Assembly: GCA_036985935.1 (NCBI GenBank) | Contig: BTQP01000032.1 | Location: forward strand, 1-14,759 | From: JAMBLL01 sp036985935 | GTDB taxonomy: Bacteria > Actinomycetota > Acidimicrobiia > Spongiisociales > UBA5794 | Length of the DNA stretch: 14,759 nucleotides | Direction: 5' to 3' | In this document: positions 1 to 7,501 of the stretch, piece by piece | Layout: each line of letters begins with the position of its first letter | How positions within the stretch are numbered: the stretch's first letter is position 1 | The notes under the pieces: generated by a model | Databases searched by the model: none | Told to the model about the DNA's origin: nothing | What the model saw: the letters and a program-made list of their open reading frames with translations, nothing else | Translations under genes and position numbers: made by a program

Positions 1-160
1 CATCGATCAACCCCAGCAGTACGTGATCGGACCATTCGTCGAGAAACTCGTAGTAGAGGAACGCTATGGGGTCCTCGAGCATGAACCTCGGCCACGACGC
101 AGAAAGCGCGGGCGGATAGATGTCGAGGTCGGAGCGATCTGCAAATCTGACGATTTCCAC
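1..160 (-). CDS. N-terminal part of a protein leaving the window, possibly a GNAT acetyltransferase
   Basis: The reverse strand is open from the left edge to a GTG at 160-158. An in-frame TGA at 181-179 lies just upstream, so GTG 160 is essentially the only good start. The visible 53 residues begin MEIVRFADRSDLDIY and continue with a WPRFMLEDP segment and an acidic/aromatic stretch; the composition is that of a real protein, unlike the arginine-rich readings of the other two reverse frames. The opening strand and the WPxFMLxDP-like segment recall the N-terminus of some GNAT family N-acetyltransferases, but the acetyl-CoA-binding motif lies outside the window, so the function is only a guess. 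A -10-like box exactly 6 nt before the GTG and a TTG-type -35 support the start. The gene is divergent from the cyclase gene, with 98 bp between the two starts. Confidence 0.6.
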   Translation of the reverse strand, partial: MEIVRFADRSDLDIYPPALSASWPRFMLEDPIAFLYYEFLDEWSDHVLLGLID

Positions 161-195
161 ACCCAGACATAAGCACGGTCAACCGGGAGGTGCAA
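161..195 (-). promoter_or_regulatory. Leaderless-type promoter of the left-edge gene
   Basis: On the reverse strand, TTGCAC (195-190) is followed by 17 nt, then TTATGT (172-167), then 6 nt and the GTG start at 160. The -10 box has one mismatch to TANNNT (T for A at position 2). The 6-nt gap would place transcription start on the first base of the start codon. Confidence 0.45.
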
Positions 196-246
196 CGCTG
201 ATCGACTACGGCGAGGCCGATTTCTCTACAGCGCATACCCTCGCAG

Positions 247-258
247 TAGTGTTTTGCC
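247..258 (+). promoter_or_regulatory. Leaderless-type -10 element of the cyclase/NB-ARC gene
   Basis: TAGTGT at 247-252 matches TANNNT and is followed by 6 nt (TTTGCC) and the ATG at 259. No Shine-Dalgarno-like purine run precedes the ATG. No good -35 is visible at the usual distance. Confidence 0.5.
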
Positions 259-2985
259 ATGACCGGGACCCCTCCAACAGGAACAGTGACATTTCTATTC
301 ACAGATATCGAGGGATCAACACGGCTGTGGGACCGCTACCCCGATGCCATGTCCCGTGCGATGCAAACACATGACAAGCTCCTGGAGCAAACGGTCGTGG
401 GTCACGGCGGGTACGTGTTTTCACAAGCCGGCGACGGATGGGGTATCTCGTTTTCCTCACCGACCTCGGCAGTCGACGCTGCTCTGGCGATCCAGGAGAC
501 CTTCGCCGGAGTCTCGTGGCCCGAACCGATCGACGTGATCAAGGTGCGGATCGGAATACATACAGGAACCGCGACGGAGCGGGCCGGCAACTACTTCGGG
601 TCAGCAGTCAATAGAGCGGCACGGGTCTCCGGAGTAGCTTCAGGGGGGCAGGTCTTTGCAACCGATGCGGTGCGGTCGCTCGTCATCGACGATTCGCTTG
701 ATTCGTGGCGCTTCCGTGATCTTGGGGAACATCGACTGCGAGACCTCGTGAGAGCTGAACGAATCTGGCAGGTCGACAGCACCGGCGCACCTGCAGGCTT
801 GGCGGAGCTCGACGACCAGGTCAAGGCTGGCAATCTTCCAACACAACGAACCAGCGTGATCGGGAGGTCGGAGGCGATCCGGGCTGTCATCGAGATGGTT
901 CGAGAGAACAGGCTTGTAACCCTCGTGGGCGTTGGCGGTGTTGGAAAAACGACGCTGGCCCAGGCCGTAGCGAGGGAGATGCGAGATGGTTTCAGCGGCG
1001 GCGCCTGGTTCATCGATCTATCAGGCGTCGAGAACGCAGACCTTGTTGCGACATCGGCCGCAACGGCGTTGGACATCTCGCTCCGGCCGAACATGTCGAC
1101 ACTCGAGAGCATCTTCGATGCTCTACGGGCGGAACGGCGGCTTATCGTTCTCGACAACGCCGAGAACCAGATCGCCGCGGTTGCCGACCTAGCCCAAACG
1201 ATGCTGAACAACGTTCCGGAACTCCGTCTGATCGTCACGAGCAGGGAAGCCCTCACTGTCGTTGGTGAGGCCACACACCGGGTCGACCCGCTCTCCTTCG
1301 AGAATGGCACCGAAACATCCCCTGCCGTATCCCTCTTTGTCGACCGAGTCAGTCGCGTGGCACCTGACCTGGACCCCGGAACATTCGACGATGACACGCT
1401 GCGCCAGATCGTGCAAAGACTCGACGGACTGCCACTTGCCATAGAACTTGCAGCATCTCAGTGCGAGTTGATGACACCCCGGGAGCTACTGAGCGCCCTC
1501 GAATCAAATGATCTGAGCCTGCAATCTGATTCCCGGTCCACGGCACAGCGGCACCGCTCGCTCGACGCGGTGATCCGATGGTCGTACGACACCTTGGACC
1601 CCACTACCAAGACCGTGTTCGATCGCCTCTCGGTGTTCCGCAACGGAGAAACAACCGAAGCTGCACGTTTCGTGTGTGCGAACGCTGAGATATCCGGGGC
1701 CCAGGTCACGCGATCGTTGCAGATACTGATCCGCAAGTCCCTCATCGTTCCACACCGACACGAAGGAAAAACAAGGGTCCGCCAGCTCGAGACACTCCGG
1801 ACATTCGCAGCCGAAAGGCTCTCAGAGAGCGACGACGCTCGGGACGTCGCAGGCCGACACGCACACTGGTACGGAAACTGGTGTGAAACAGCACGAGTGG
1901 GACTTATCGGGCCCGAGGAAGCCCGTCATCTCGACGATCTCCTTTCGGAACTCGACAACATTCGATCTGCACTTCGTTGGTCGGGTGATCACGGAATGTA
2001 TGACGTTATGGCTCAGATCGGATCGACAGTTCCGTTCCTCGTCGAATCCCGGATGCGGCCTGAAATGAGAGAGTGGATACTCGAGGCCCTAGAGATTCTG
2101 CCGGCGGACAATGATGCACGGATCGACTATGCGTTCAGCGCCGGATTGTCCACGATGTATCTCGGCAGCCTCGACAATGCGCCACAAGTTTTCGTTGACG
2201 CGACTGGCGGGCTCGAACACACAGGGCTGGTAAGCCTCTTTCACAGCTACCTCACGCTAGTGACCGCGTTCTTTCTCGGCGACACGGACACGGTTATCCG
2301 GGACAGCGCTGCAACCATCGATGCCAGTGCACGAGCCGACTTCCCAAGGTGGGGTATGGCGCTAGGCGTCGACCTCACGCTCGCCTATCACTACACCGGG
2401 GACCACGAGGCAGCCCAACGCACGATGAGGCAGGTCATCTCCTCTGCCGAAGAAACGGCTAGCCCGACGGCACTCGCGTGGGCGAGGTATCTCGAGGGGG
2501 ACATTCTCGCCGAATCTGATCCGACCGCGGCAATCGAGATACTTGAGGAAGCAGTCGAGTTCGGACTCGCGGTGGACAACGAATTCACCGCAGGAATCGC
2601 ACTAATCGCACTTACGTCGACAGCTGGACGGCTTGGCGAAACGGCTATCGCACTCGATGGAATGGATCGCTGCATTCGCCTGTGGCGAGGGGCAGGAAAC
2701 CGACCTCAGATGTGGACAGCAATTCGCAACCTCGTCGAGATCCTCAATAGGATCGGCATGGACTCGGACGCGTACGTTCTGCACTCAGCCGTCCTCGCCG
2801 ATGTCGAGCATGCGCCCGAACTGTTCGGTCCTATCGGCGAGAAGTACCTCGCGATGGTGTCCACTATCGAACACAATCTAGGGCCAGACGCCACCGCCAC
2901 CACATCTGATCGTGGTTTGGCCCTTGACTACGGCTCCGCTGCCAACTTCGCTATAGCCTCGATCGACCGCGCTCGGGGAATGTGA
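259..2985 (+). CDS. Class III nucleotide cyclase / NB-ARC ATPase / helical-repeat fusion protein
   Basis: A 908-residue predicted cytoplasmic signalling protein. Residues about 8-172 form a class III cyclase domain: FTDIEGS supplies metal-binding D16, the GDG motif supplies D59, and VNRAAR supplies transition-state residues N118 and R122. Where adenylate cyclases carry the purine-selecting lysine, S55 is found, so substrate (ATP or GTP) and activity are uncertain. Residues about 195-400 are an NB-ARC/STAND-type ATPase: Walker A GVGGVGKTT (224-232), Walker B LIVLDN (295-300), a VTSRE sensor (326-330) and GLPLAIELA (390-398). A winged-helix-like stretch (about 435-520) and a long helical, TPR-like region follow. 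Mycobacterial and streptomycete relatives often end in a LuxR-type helix-turn-helix; I see none here, so output is probably cyclic nucleotide or protein contact rather than DNA binding. ATG 259 fits the -10 box 6 nt upstream. Confidence 0.9.
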   Translation: MTGTPPTGTVTFLFTDIEGSTRLWDRYPDAMSRAMQTHDKLLEQTVVGHGGYVFSQAGDGWGISFSSPTSAVDAALAIQETFAGVSWPEPIDVIKVRIGIHTGTATERAGNYFGSAVNRAARVSGVASGGQVFATDAVRSLVIDDSLDSWRFRDLGEHRLRDLVRAERIWQVDSTGAPAGLAELDDQVKAGNLPTQRTSVIGRSEAIRAVIEMVRENRLVTLVGVGGVGKTTLAQAVAREMRDGFSGGAWFIDLSGVENADLVATSAATALDISLRPNMSTLESIFDALRAERRLIVLDNAENQIAAVADLAQTMLNNVPELRLIVTSREALTVVGEATHRVDPLSFENGTETSPAVSLFVDRVSRVAPDLDPGTFDDDTLRQIVQRLDGLPLAIELAASQCELMTPRELLSALESNDLSLQSDSRSTAQRHRSLDAVIRWSYDTLDPTTKTVFDRLSVFRNGETTEAARFVCANAEISGAQVTRSLQILIRKSLIVPHRHEGKTRVRQLETLRTFAAERLSESDDARDVAGRHAHWYGNWCETARVGLIGPEEARHLDDLLSELDNIRSALRWSGDHGMYDVMAQIGSTVPFLVESRMRPEMREWILEALEILPADNDARIDYAFSAGLSTMYLGSLDNAPQVFVDATGGLEHTGLVSLFHSYLTLVTAFFLGDTDTVIRDSAATIDASARADFPRWGMALGVDLTLAYHYTGDHEAAQRTMRQVISSAEETASPTALAWARYLEGDILAESDPTAAIEILEEAVEFGLAVDNEFTAGIALIALTSTAGRLGETAIALDGMDRCIRLWRGAGNRPQMWTAIRNLVEILNRIGMDSDAYVLHSAVLADVEHAPELFGPIGEKYLAMVSTIEHNLGPDATATTSDRGLALDYGSAANFAIASIDRARGM

Positions 2986-3014
2986 TCCTGCAACGGCTCA
3001 GCATTCGAGGTCGC

Positions 3015-3043
3015 TAGATTGTCGGACGTCGCTATCAGAGAGG
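3015..3043 (+). promoter_or_regulatory. Promoter and ribosome binding site of the DUF1330-like/reductase unit
   Basis: TAGATT at 3015-3020 matches the TANNNT box and would start transcription near 3027. AGAGAGG at 3037-3043 is a good Shine-Dalgarno site 5 nt before GTG 3049. A TTG at 3019, the longest possible start, overlaps the -10 box and would lie upstream of the transcript, so GTG 3049 is preferred. Confidence 0.55.
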
Positions 3044-3048
3044 TCGAT

Positions 3049-3351
3049 GTGTCCGCATATTTCATCACGAACTTCACTATCACCGACTCTGACGAGTATG
3101 AACGTTTTGTCGCAAAAGCGATACCTCTGATCGAGGCTCACAACGGACGACTTCTCGTCGCCGATGATTCGGTGGTGGTCATCGAGGGCCGCAACCAGGA
3201 CGGCCGGGTCGTCGTCATCGAATTCCCCTCGCTCGCCGAAGCAGATGCATGGCGATCGTCAGACGCATATCGGGCCGCAAGCGAGATCAGGAAGGCTTCG
3301 ACAGACACCCATTCGATGTTCATCGTCGACGGATTCGACCCGACCGCGTGA
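3049..3351 (+). CDS. DUF1330-like small protein
   Basis: A 100-residue protein beginning MSAYFITNFTITDSDEYERF. The opening strand, an acidic DxxxYE helix start, the central GGR-like turn (NGRLLV) and the later E-F-P-S motif followed by an S-x-x-Y helix fit the DUF1330 group of dimeric alpha/beta-barrel (ferredoxin-like) proteins, which are about 95-100 residues long. Members of this fold include monooxygenases and scaffold proteins; the role of DUF1330 itself is not established, so no reaction is assigned. GTG 3049 is chosen for its Shine-Dalgarno site and because the family fold begins here. The stop overlaps the GTG of the aldo/keto reductase (GTGA, 3348-3351), which points to translational coupling and perhaps a shared substrate. 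Confidence 0.8.
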   Translation: MSAYFITNFTITDSDEYERFVAKAIPLIEAHNGRLLVADDSVVVIEGRNQDGRVVVIEFPSLAEADAWRSSDAYRAASEIRKASTDTHSMFIVDGFDPTA

Positions 3352-4178
3352 CAATCTCAGCCGATACGGTGATCGACCTCCACGGAGATAGCTCCATCCC
3401 GCAGATCGGACTCGGGGTGTTCAAGGCCGACCGGGGATCTCAGGTAGAGAACGCCGTCGCTGCGGCGCTCGAGAGCGGGTACCGGCACATCGACACGGCG
3501 ACGATCTACCGCAACGAGGAGGGCGTGGGAAACGCTATTGCAGCCTCAGGCATCGACCGAGACGATGTATTCGTAACAACCAAACTTTGGAATTCGGACC
3601 AGGGCTACGAGAGCGCGCTGGCAGCCCTGGATGCCAGCCTCGGCCGACTCGGCATGGACTACGTCGATCTGTATCTGGTGCACTGGCCGAAACCCGAACA
3701 CACAGCCGACACGTGGCGGGCGATGGAAGAGCTTCGGGCGTCGGGAAAGGCGAGAGCGATCGGCGTGTCGAACTTCCTCCAGGAGCACCTCGACCAGCTA
3801 TCCGAAACCGCGACGCTCAGGCCATCTATCAACCAGATCGAGTTTCACCCACACCTTCAGAGCCCGGAACTCGTTTCGTATTGCAAGTCAATGGGCATCG
3901 TGGTGGAGGCATGGAGTCCCCTCAAACATGGCGAGATCGTCAAAGATCCAGACCTCGTAGGAATCGCCGACGCCCATGGCGTCACCGCTGCTCAGGTGAC
4001 GTTGCGCTGGATGCTCCAAAAGGGCATCGTCACGATCCCCAAAAGCGTGACGCCATCGCGAATCGCGGAGAACCTGGATCTCTACGGGTTCACCCTGGAC
4101 GACATCGAGATGAACGCCATCGACGCCCTCGATCGCAACGACCGTGTCGGGCCAGACCCGGCCGACTTCGACTTCTGA
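3348..4178 (+). CDS. Aldo/keto reductase, NADPH-dependent (2,5-diketo-D-gluconate reductase-like)
   Basis: A 276-residue soluble oxidoreductase with the AKR (beta/alpha)8-barrel signature. The catalytic tetrad is intact: D49 (RHIDTA), Y54 (TIYRNE), K79 (VTTKLW) and H112 (LVHWP). The cofactor-phosphate region is present as IPKSVTPSRIAEN (230-242), with K232, R238 and N242 typical of NADPH use. Length and motifs match the small prokaryotic AKR5-like enzymes that reduce aldehydes or ketones; the natural substrate cannot be read from sequence. The open frame extends back to an ATG at 3249, but that part is another frame of the upstream gene. The GTG at 3348, overlapping the upstream stop as GTGA, gives the normal family N-terminus (strand, then GLGVF). 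The 3' end is 14 nt from that of the convergent NUDIX gene. Confidence 0.93.
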   Translation: MTISADTVIDLHGDSSIPQIGLGVFKADRGSQVENAVAAALESGYRHIDTATIYRNEEGVGNAIAASGIDRDDVFVTTKLWNSDQGYESALAALDASLGRLGMDYVDLYLVHWPKPEHTADTWRAMEELRASGKARAIGVSNFLQEHLDQLSETATLRPSINQIEFHPHLQSPELVSYCKSMGIVVEAWSPLKHGEIVKDPDLVGIADAHGVTAAQVTLRWMLQKGIVTIPKSVTPSRIAENLDLYGFTLDDIEMNAIDALDRNDRVGPDPADFDF

Positions 4179-4192
4179 TTCCAGGTCGGGGT

Positions 4193-4705
4193 TCAGCCGA
4201 GATTCTTCAGGAAGTCCTCGTCCGTCTCAAACGCGAGCGGAGGCAAGACGTCGAGATCGAACCAGCCAACGTCGTCTGCGTCGTCGCCCGCAGCCAGGGT
4301 GCCGCCCGTCACCGACCCTGCGAACCAGATGCCCACGGTGAGTTTCTCGGGATCGTGAAAGTTGGATGCGGCGAACACGACGTCCCCAATGTCTGCAATC
4401 AGACCCGTCTCCTCGAGCAGCTCTCTGGCCGCCGCAGCTCGCACGTCCTCGCCGTACTCAACATATCCGGCGGGGATCGACCAGTATCCAGAACGCGACG
4501 CCGTCGGCCCGCGCCGGACCATGAGCAACTGGCGATCGGCGTTGAACACCACCACTGCGGCCCCAACACCGGGATTCCTCCAGTGAACGAAACCGCATGA
4601 CGGGCATCGTCTGCGTTCCCCGTCCTGGATGACGGCGGTTTCGAGTTCGGTGGCACAGTGAGGGCAGAACGTGTACTCACCTGGCCATGAATGCGTGTGC
4701 GACAT
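4193..4705 (-). CDS. NUDIX hydrolase with N-terminal zinc ribbon
   Basis: A 170-residue protein. A four-cysteine zinc ribbon opens it (C14-x2-C17 and C34-x2-C37). It is followed by a complete Nudix box: G80-x5-E86-x7-R94-E95-x2-E98-E99-x-G101-L102, whose glutamates bind the catalytic metal. Such enzymes cleave nucleoside diphosphates linked to another group. The zinc-ribbon layout is shared with NudC-type NADH pyrophosphatases and with a wider group of ADP-ribose/nucleotide-sugar hydrolases. The protein is shorter than NudC (about 260 residues) and I do not see NudC's SQPWPFPxS motif after the box, so the substrate is left open. ATG 4705 is chosen over an upstream in-frame ATG at 4759 because the -10-like box lies 6 nt before it and the extra residues look non-coding. 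Divergent from the MFS gene. Confidence 0.92.
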   Translation of the reverse strand: MSHTHSWPGEYTFCPHCATELETAVIQDGERRRCPSCGFVHWRNPGVGAAVVVFNADRQLLMVRRGPTASRSGYWSIPAGYVEYGEDVRAAAARELLEETGLIADIGDVVFAASNFHDPEKLTVGIWFAGSVTGGTLAAGDDADDVGWFDLDVLPPLAFETDEDFLKNLG

Positions 4706-4718
4706 CGTCTCAGTCTTA
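4706..4718 (-). promoter_or_regulatory. Probable leaderless-type -10 element of the NUDIX gene
   Basis: On the reverse strand TAAGACT occupies 4718-4712, with AAGACT ending 6 nt (GAGACG) before ATG 4705. It keeps the A and final T of TANNNT but has A for the first T, so this is a weaker match than its neighbours. No Shine-Dalgarno site is seen. Confidence 0.35.
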
Positions 4719-4747
4719 CACAACGGAGTCAGACGGTGTGCGTGGCG

Positions 4748-4764
4748 CCGGTGTCGCATACCGG
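4748..4764. repeat. Short inverted repeat between the NUDIX and MFS genes
   Basis: CCGGT (4748-4752) and ACCGG (4760-4764) form a 5-bp inverted repeat with a 7-nt spacer in the 117-bp divergent region. It lies about 60 bp from the MFS start and 43 bp from the NUDIX start. It could be an operator, but arms this short arise easily by chance in GC-rich DNA. Confidence 0.25.
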
Positions 4765-4810
4765 AGCTGGCCTTTTCGCGGCGACTGCGATGGGCAGCAC
4801 AACCACCGTC

Positions 4811-4822
4811 TAGGGTGACGCC
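4811..4822 (+). promoter_or_regulatory. Leaderless-type -10 element of the first MFS gene
   Basis: TAGGGT at 4811-4816 matches TANNNT and stands 6 nt (GACGCC) before ATG 4823. No Shine-Dalgarno site is present, and this position favours ATG 4823 over the in-frame ATG at 4841. Confidence 0.5.
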
Positions 4823-6154
4823 ATGACTCCACCGGTGACCATGCCCTCAGAAGCACACACGCTCATTCGACGGTATTACACCTATGCGGGCATCTACACC
4901 CTCGCCGCATCGATCATCTGGGGCATCAACACGCTTTTCCTGCTCGATGCGGGACTCTCGATTGCTGAAGTCTTCATCGCCAACGCTGCTTTTTCCGTCG
5001 GAACCGTGCTGTTCGAGATACCCACGGGGGTCGTTGCCGATACGATCGGGCGAAGAGCATCGTTCCTGCTCTCGCTCATCGTTCTTGCAGCCTCGACGAT
5101 GTTCTACGTCAGTCTCGCCCAGGTCGGTGGCGGGGTGCTCGCCTTTTCGCTTGTCTCGGTGTTCATGGGCCTTGGGTTCACTTTCTATTCAGGAGCGATG
5201 GAGGCGTGGTTGGTCGATGGCGTACGAGAGCTCGGATACGACGGGGACATGGATTCTGTTTTTGCCACAGCGCAGATCGTTGGTGGTGGCGCGATGCTCG
5301 TCGGAACCATCGGCGGAGGTCTGCTCGGGCAGATCGATCTCGCGCTCCCATTCATCCTTCGTTCAGTCCTTTTGATAGCACTCTTGTTCCTGGCGTTCTT
5401 CGGTATGCACGACATCGGATTCCAACGCCGCTCGGTCACGCTCAAGTCGCTACCGAAGGAGGCAAAGGACATAGCATCATCCGGTATCCGAAATGGCTGG
5501 CGGAGTCGCCCACTGCGAATGATCATGATCGGTGGGGCAATCCAGAATGGCTTCTTCTTCTGGGCCTGGTACGCATGGCAGCCGTATTTCCTCGATCTGC
5601 TCGAGCGCGACGCCGTGTGGGTCGCCGGTGTGGTGGCTGCCCTGCTCTCGGTGGCGATGATCGTCGGAAACGCGTTAGTCAAGTTCTTCACGCAGTACTG
5701 CGGCAGACGCACGACCATGCTCCTATGGACATCGATCGCGTTCGGTTTCGGCTCGATCGGTGTGGGGGTTGCGTCCAACTTCGCGGTCGCCTTGGGATTC
5801 TTACTTGTCGCGGCGGTCGCCATGGGCGTCCAAATGCCCGTCCGGCAGGCGTTCATTCACAATATGGTTACATCCGAGGAACGCGCAACGGTTGTGTCCT
5901 TCGATTCGATGATCACGGGCATCGGAGCCGTAGGCGGCCAGGCAGGCCTTGGTATCTATTCGGAGCGGCAAGGCTATTCCCTGGCCTACATCGTTGGCGG
6001 TGCCATAACGCTCCTCGCCCTGCCCTTCGTTTGGGCGGCACGTCGAACCAACACAGACGCCGACTTCTTCGAGGGCAGCAAGGGCATCGGCCCGAGCTGT
6101 GTCCCCCACGGGCTGCCGTCACTCGCAAGCGTCGACTCCACCCCCGACAGCTGA
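4823..6154 (+). CDS. Major facilitator superfamily transporter
   Basis: A 443-residue polytopic membrane protein with about 12 hydrophobic segments in two halves, separated by a charged loop at about 198-230. The loop between the second and third segments carries the MFS motif A in the form GVVADTIGRR (69-78), with D73 and R77/R78; a degenerate copy (QYCGRRTT) sits at the equivalent place in the second half. This motif is typical of proton-coupled drug/metabolite exporters of the DHA1 type, but no substrate can be assigned. Residues after about 408 form a short polar tail. It has its own promoter, and the next gene starts only 34 bp after its stop, again with its own -10 box. Co-transcription with that ligase-like gene is therefore possible but not required. 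Confidence 0.9.
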   Translation: MTPPVTMPSEAHTLIRRYYTYAGIYTLAASIIWGINTLFLLDAGLSIAEVFIANAAFSVGTVLFEIPTGVVADTIGRRASFLLSLIVLAASTMFYVSLAQVGGGVLAFSLVSVFMGLGFTFYSGAMEAWLVDGVRELGYDGDMDSVFATAQIVGGGAMLVGTIGGGLLGQIDLALPFILRSVLLIALLFLAFFGMHDIGFQRRSVTLKSLPKEAKDIASSGIRNGWRSRPLRMIMIGGAIQNGFFFWAWYAWQPYFLDLLERDAVWVAGVVAALLSVAMIVGNALVKFFTQYCGRRTTMLLWTSIAFGFGSIGVGVASNFAVALGFLLVAAVAMGVQMPVRQAFIHNMVTSEERATVVSFDSMITGIGAVGGQAGLGIYSERQGYSLAYIVGGAITLLALPFVWAARRTNTDADFFEGSKGIGPSCVPHGLPSLASVDSTPDS

Positions 6155-6176
6155 GCACCCGCGGCGTCAGCTCAGC

Positions 6177-6188
6177 TACGATCGGCGT
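6177..6188 (+). promoter_or_regulatory. Leaderless-type -10 element of the PaaK-like gene
   Basis: TACGAT at 6177-6182 matches TANNNT and is 6 nt (CGGCGT) from ATG 6189. There is no purine-rich ribosome binding site. This places the start at 6189 rather than at the upstream in-frame ATG at 6099, which lies inside the MFS gene. Confidence 0.5.
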
Positions 6189-7481
6189 ATGTCAACTCAA
6201 CGCCAGGGACTCCATCCGATAGAGACCGCCAGCAGGGACGAACTCACAGCACTCCAACTCACCAGACTCCGTACGACACTTCTGCATGCGTACGAGAACG
6301 TTGACCACTACCGGACCGCATTCGATGCCGCTGGTGTGAGTCCCGGAGATTGCGGGTCGCTCCAAGACCTCAACCAGTTCCCGTTCCTCGTCAAAGACGA
6401 CCTCAGACTCAACTACCCGTTTGGGCTTCTCGCCGTGCCCCGCTCTGATGTCATACGGGTTCACGCGTCCTCAGGCACGACTGGCAAGCCGACGGTGGTC
6501 GCTTACACGAGGAACGACGTCGACATGTGGGCAGATGTCATGGCTCGCTCCATATTCGCAGCGGGCGGAAGACCGGGCGACATCGCACATGTCGCCTACG
6601 GGTACGGCCTCTTCACAGGAGGGCTCGGCGCCCACTACGGAGCCGAACGCCTCGGGTGCACCGTGGTTCCCATGTCCGGCGGCCAGACAGCAAAACAGGT
6701 AACCCTCATACACGATCTGAAACCACGCATCATCCTCGTCACCCCCTCGTACTGTCTCAGCCTCATCGAAGAGATGGAGCACCAGGGACTCGATCCCAAG
6801 GCAAGCTCCCTCGAGATCGGGATCTTCGGTGCCGAGCCGTGGTCCGATGAGATGCGCCGCCAGATCGAAGAACGCCTCGGTATCGACGCTGTCGATATCT
6901 ATGGACTTTCGGAGGTCATCGGTCCGGGCGTTGCACAGGAGTGTGTCGAGACAAAGGACGGGCTCACGATCTGGGAGGACCACTTCTATCCCGAGATCAT
7001 CGACCCCGACACGGCTGAGGTACTGCCCGAGGGCGTTGAAGGAGAGCTCGTAATCACCTCCCTCACCAAAGAAGCGTTGCCCGTGATCCGGTACCGCACG
7101 GGAGACCTGACCAGGCTGATGCCGGGAACCGCTCGCACGATGCGTCGGATCGAGCGCATCAAGGGTCGCACGGATGACATGCTGATCATCCGCGGTGTCA
7201 ACGTGTACCCGAGCCAGGTCGAAGTCGAACTATTGAAGGTCGCCGGGCTAGCACCCCACTATCAACTCGAGGTGACCCAGGAGGGCAATGCGAAGCGGTT
7301 GAGCGTGCGGGTCGAATCCAAAGAGAGGTTCGATGCATCCGTCGCCCAAGCCATGGCATCCACAGCTGCCGGCCATATCAAGGACAACATCGGGATCACC
7401 GTCGATGTGCGAGTCTCAGAACCCGGATCAATCGAAAGATCGACAGGCAAAGCTCAACGGGTCATCGACCGCACGACCTAG
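6189..7481 (+). CDS. Phenylacetate-CoA ligase-like adenylate-forming enzyme
   Basis: A 430-residue soluble enzyme of the ANL (AMP-binding) superfamily, close in length and layout to PaaK, which activates phenylacetate with ATP and CoA. Visible motifs are the phosphate-binding loop SSGTTGKP (94-101), YGLSE (238-242), YRTGD with the ribose-binding D306 (302-306), the hinge-region GRTDDM (326-331) with the PaaK-like RGVNVYPSQVE (335-345), and a C-terminal STGKAQRV (418-425) where K421 is the candidate catalytic lysine. The family is reliable, but the acid is not: PaaK homologues outside a paa cluster also activate other aryl acids. No ring-hydroxylating epoxidase (paaABCDE) or beta-oxidation gene is in the window. 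It starts 34 bp after the MFS stop. Confidence 0.9.
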   Translation: MSTQRQGLHPIETASRDELTALQLTRLRTTLLHAYENVDHYRTAFDAAGVSPGDCGSLQDLNQFPFLVKDDLRLNYPFGLLAVPRSDVIRVHASSGTTGKPTVVAYTRNDVDMWADVMARSIFAAGGRPGDIAHVAYGYGLFTGGLGAHYGAERLGCTVVPMSGGQTAKQVTLIHDLKPRIILVTPSYCLSLIEEMEHQGLDPKASSLEIGIFGAEPWSDEMRRQIEERLGIDAVDIYGLSEVIGPGVAQECVETKDGLTIWEDHFYPEIIDPDTAEVLPEGVEGELVITSLTKEALPVIRYRTGDLTRLMPGTARTMRRIERIKGRTDDMLIIRGVNVYPSQVEVELLKVAGLAPHYQLEVTQEGNAKRLSVRVESKERFDASVAQAMASTAAGHIKDNIGITVDVRVSEPGSIERSTGKAQRVIDRTT

Positions 7482-7501
7482 CAGTCGCTCCGCTCTGCTG
7501 A

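Noticed and set aside
176..185. CGGTCAACCG palindrome near the left-edge promoter
   Set aside because: Only 4-bp arms; expected by chance in a region of this size.
591..1442. Long reverse-strand open frame of 283 codons inside the cyclase/NB-ARC gene
   Set aside because: Serine/arginine/threonine-rich translation without domain motifs, fully antisense to a gene with clear catalytic motifs; a by-product of codon bias.
3019..3048. TTG at 3019 as start of the DUF1330-like gene
   Set aside because: It overlaps the TAGATT -10 box and lies upstream of the expected transcript; GTG 3049 has a good Shine-Dalgarno site and matches the family N-terminus.
3249..3347. ATG 3249 as start of the aldo/keto reductase
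   Set aside because: This stretch is coding in another frame for the upstream gene; starting at GTG 3348 gives the normal family length and a GTGA coupling.
259..4178. Possible defence system built around the NB-ARC/STAND-like protein
   Set aside because: No nuclease, membrane effector or cyclic-nucleotide-activated effector gene is adjacent; the neighbours are metabolic.
3587..4600. Forward open frame of 337 codons crossing the reductase and NUDIX genes
   Set aside because: It runs out of frame through one real gene and antisense through another, and the product is strongly arginine-rich.
5185..5856. Reverse-strand open frame of 223 codons inside the first MFS gene
   Set aside because: Low-complexity translation rich in S, P, R and T, mirroring the codons of the transporter; no promoter or ribosome binding site.
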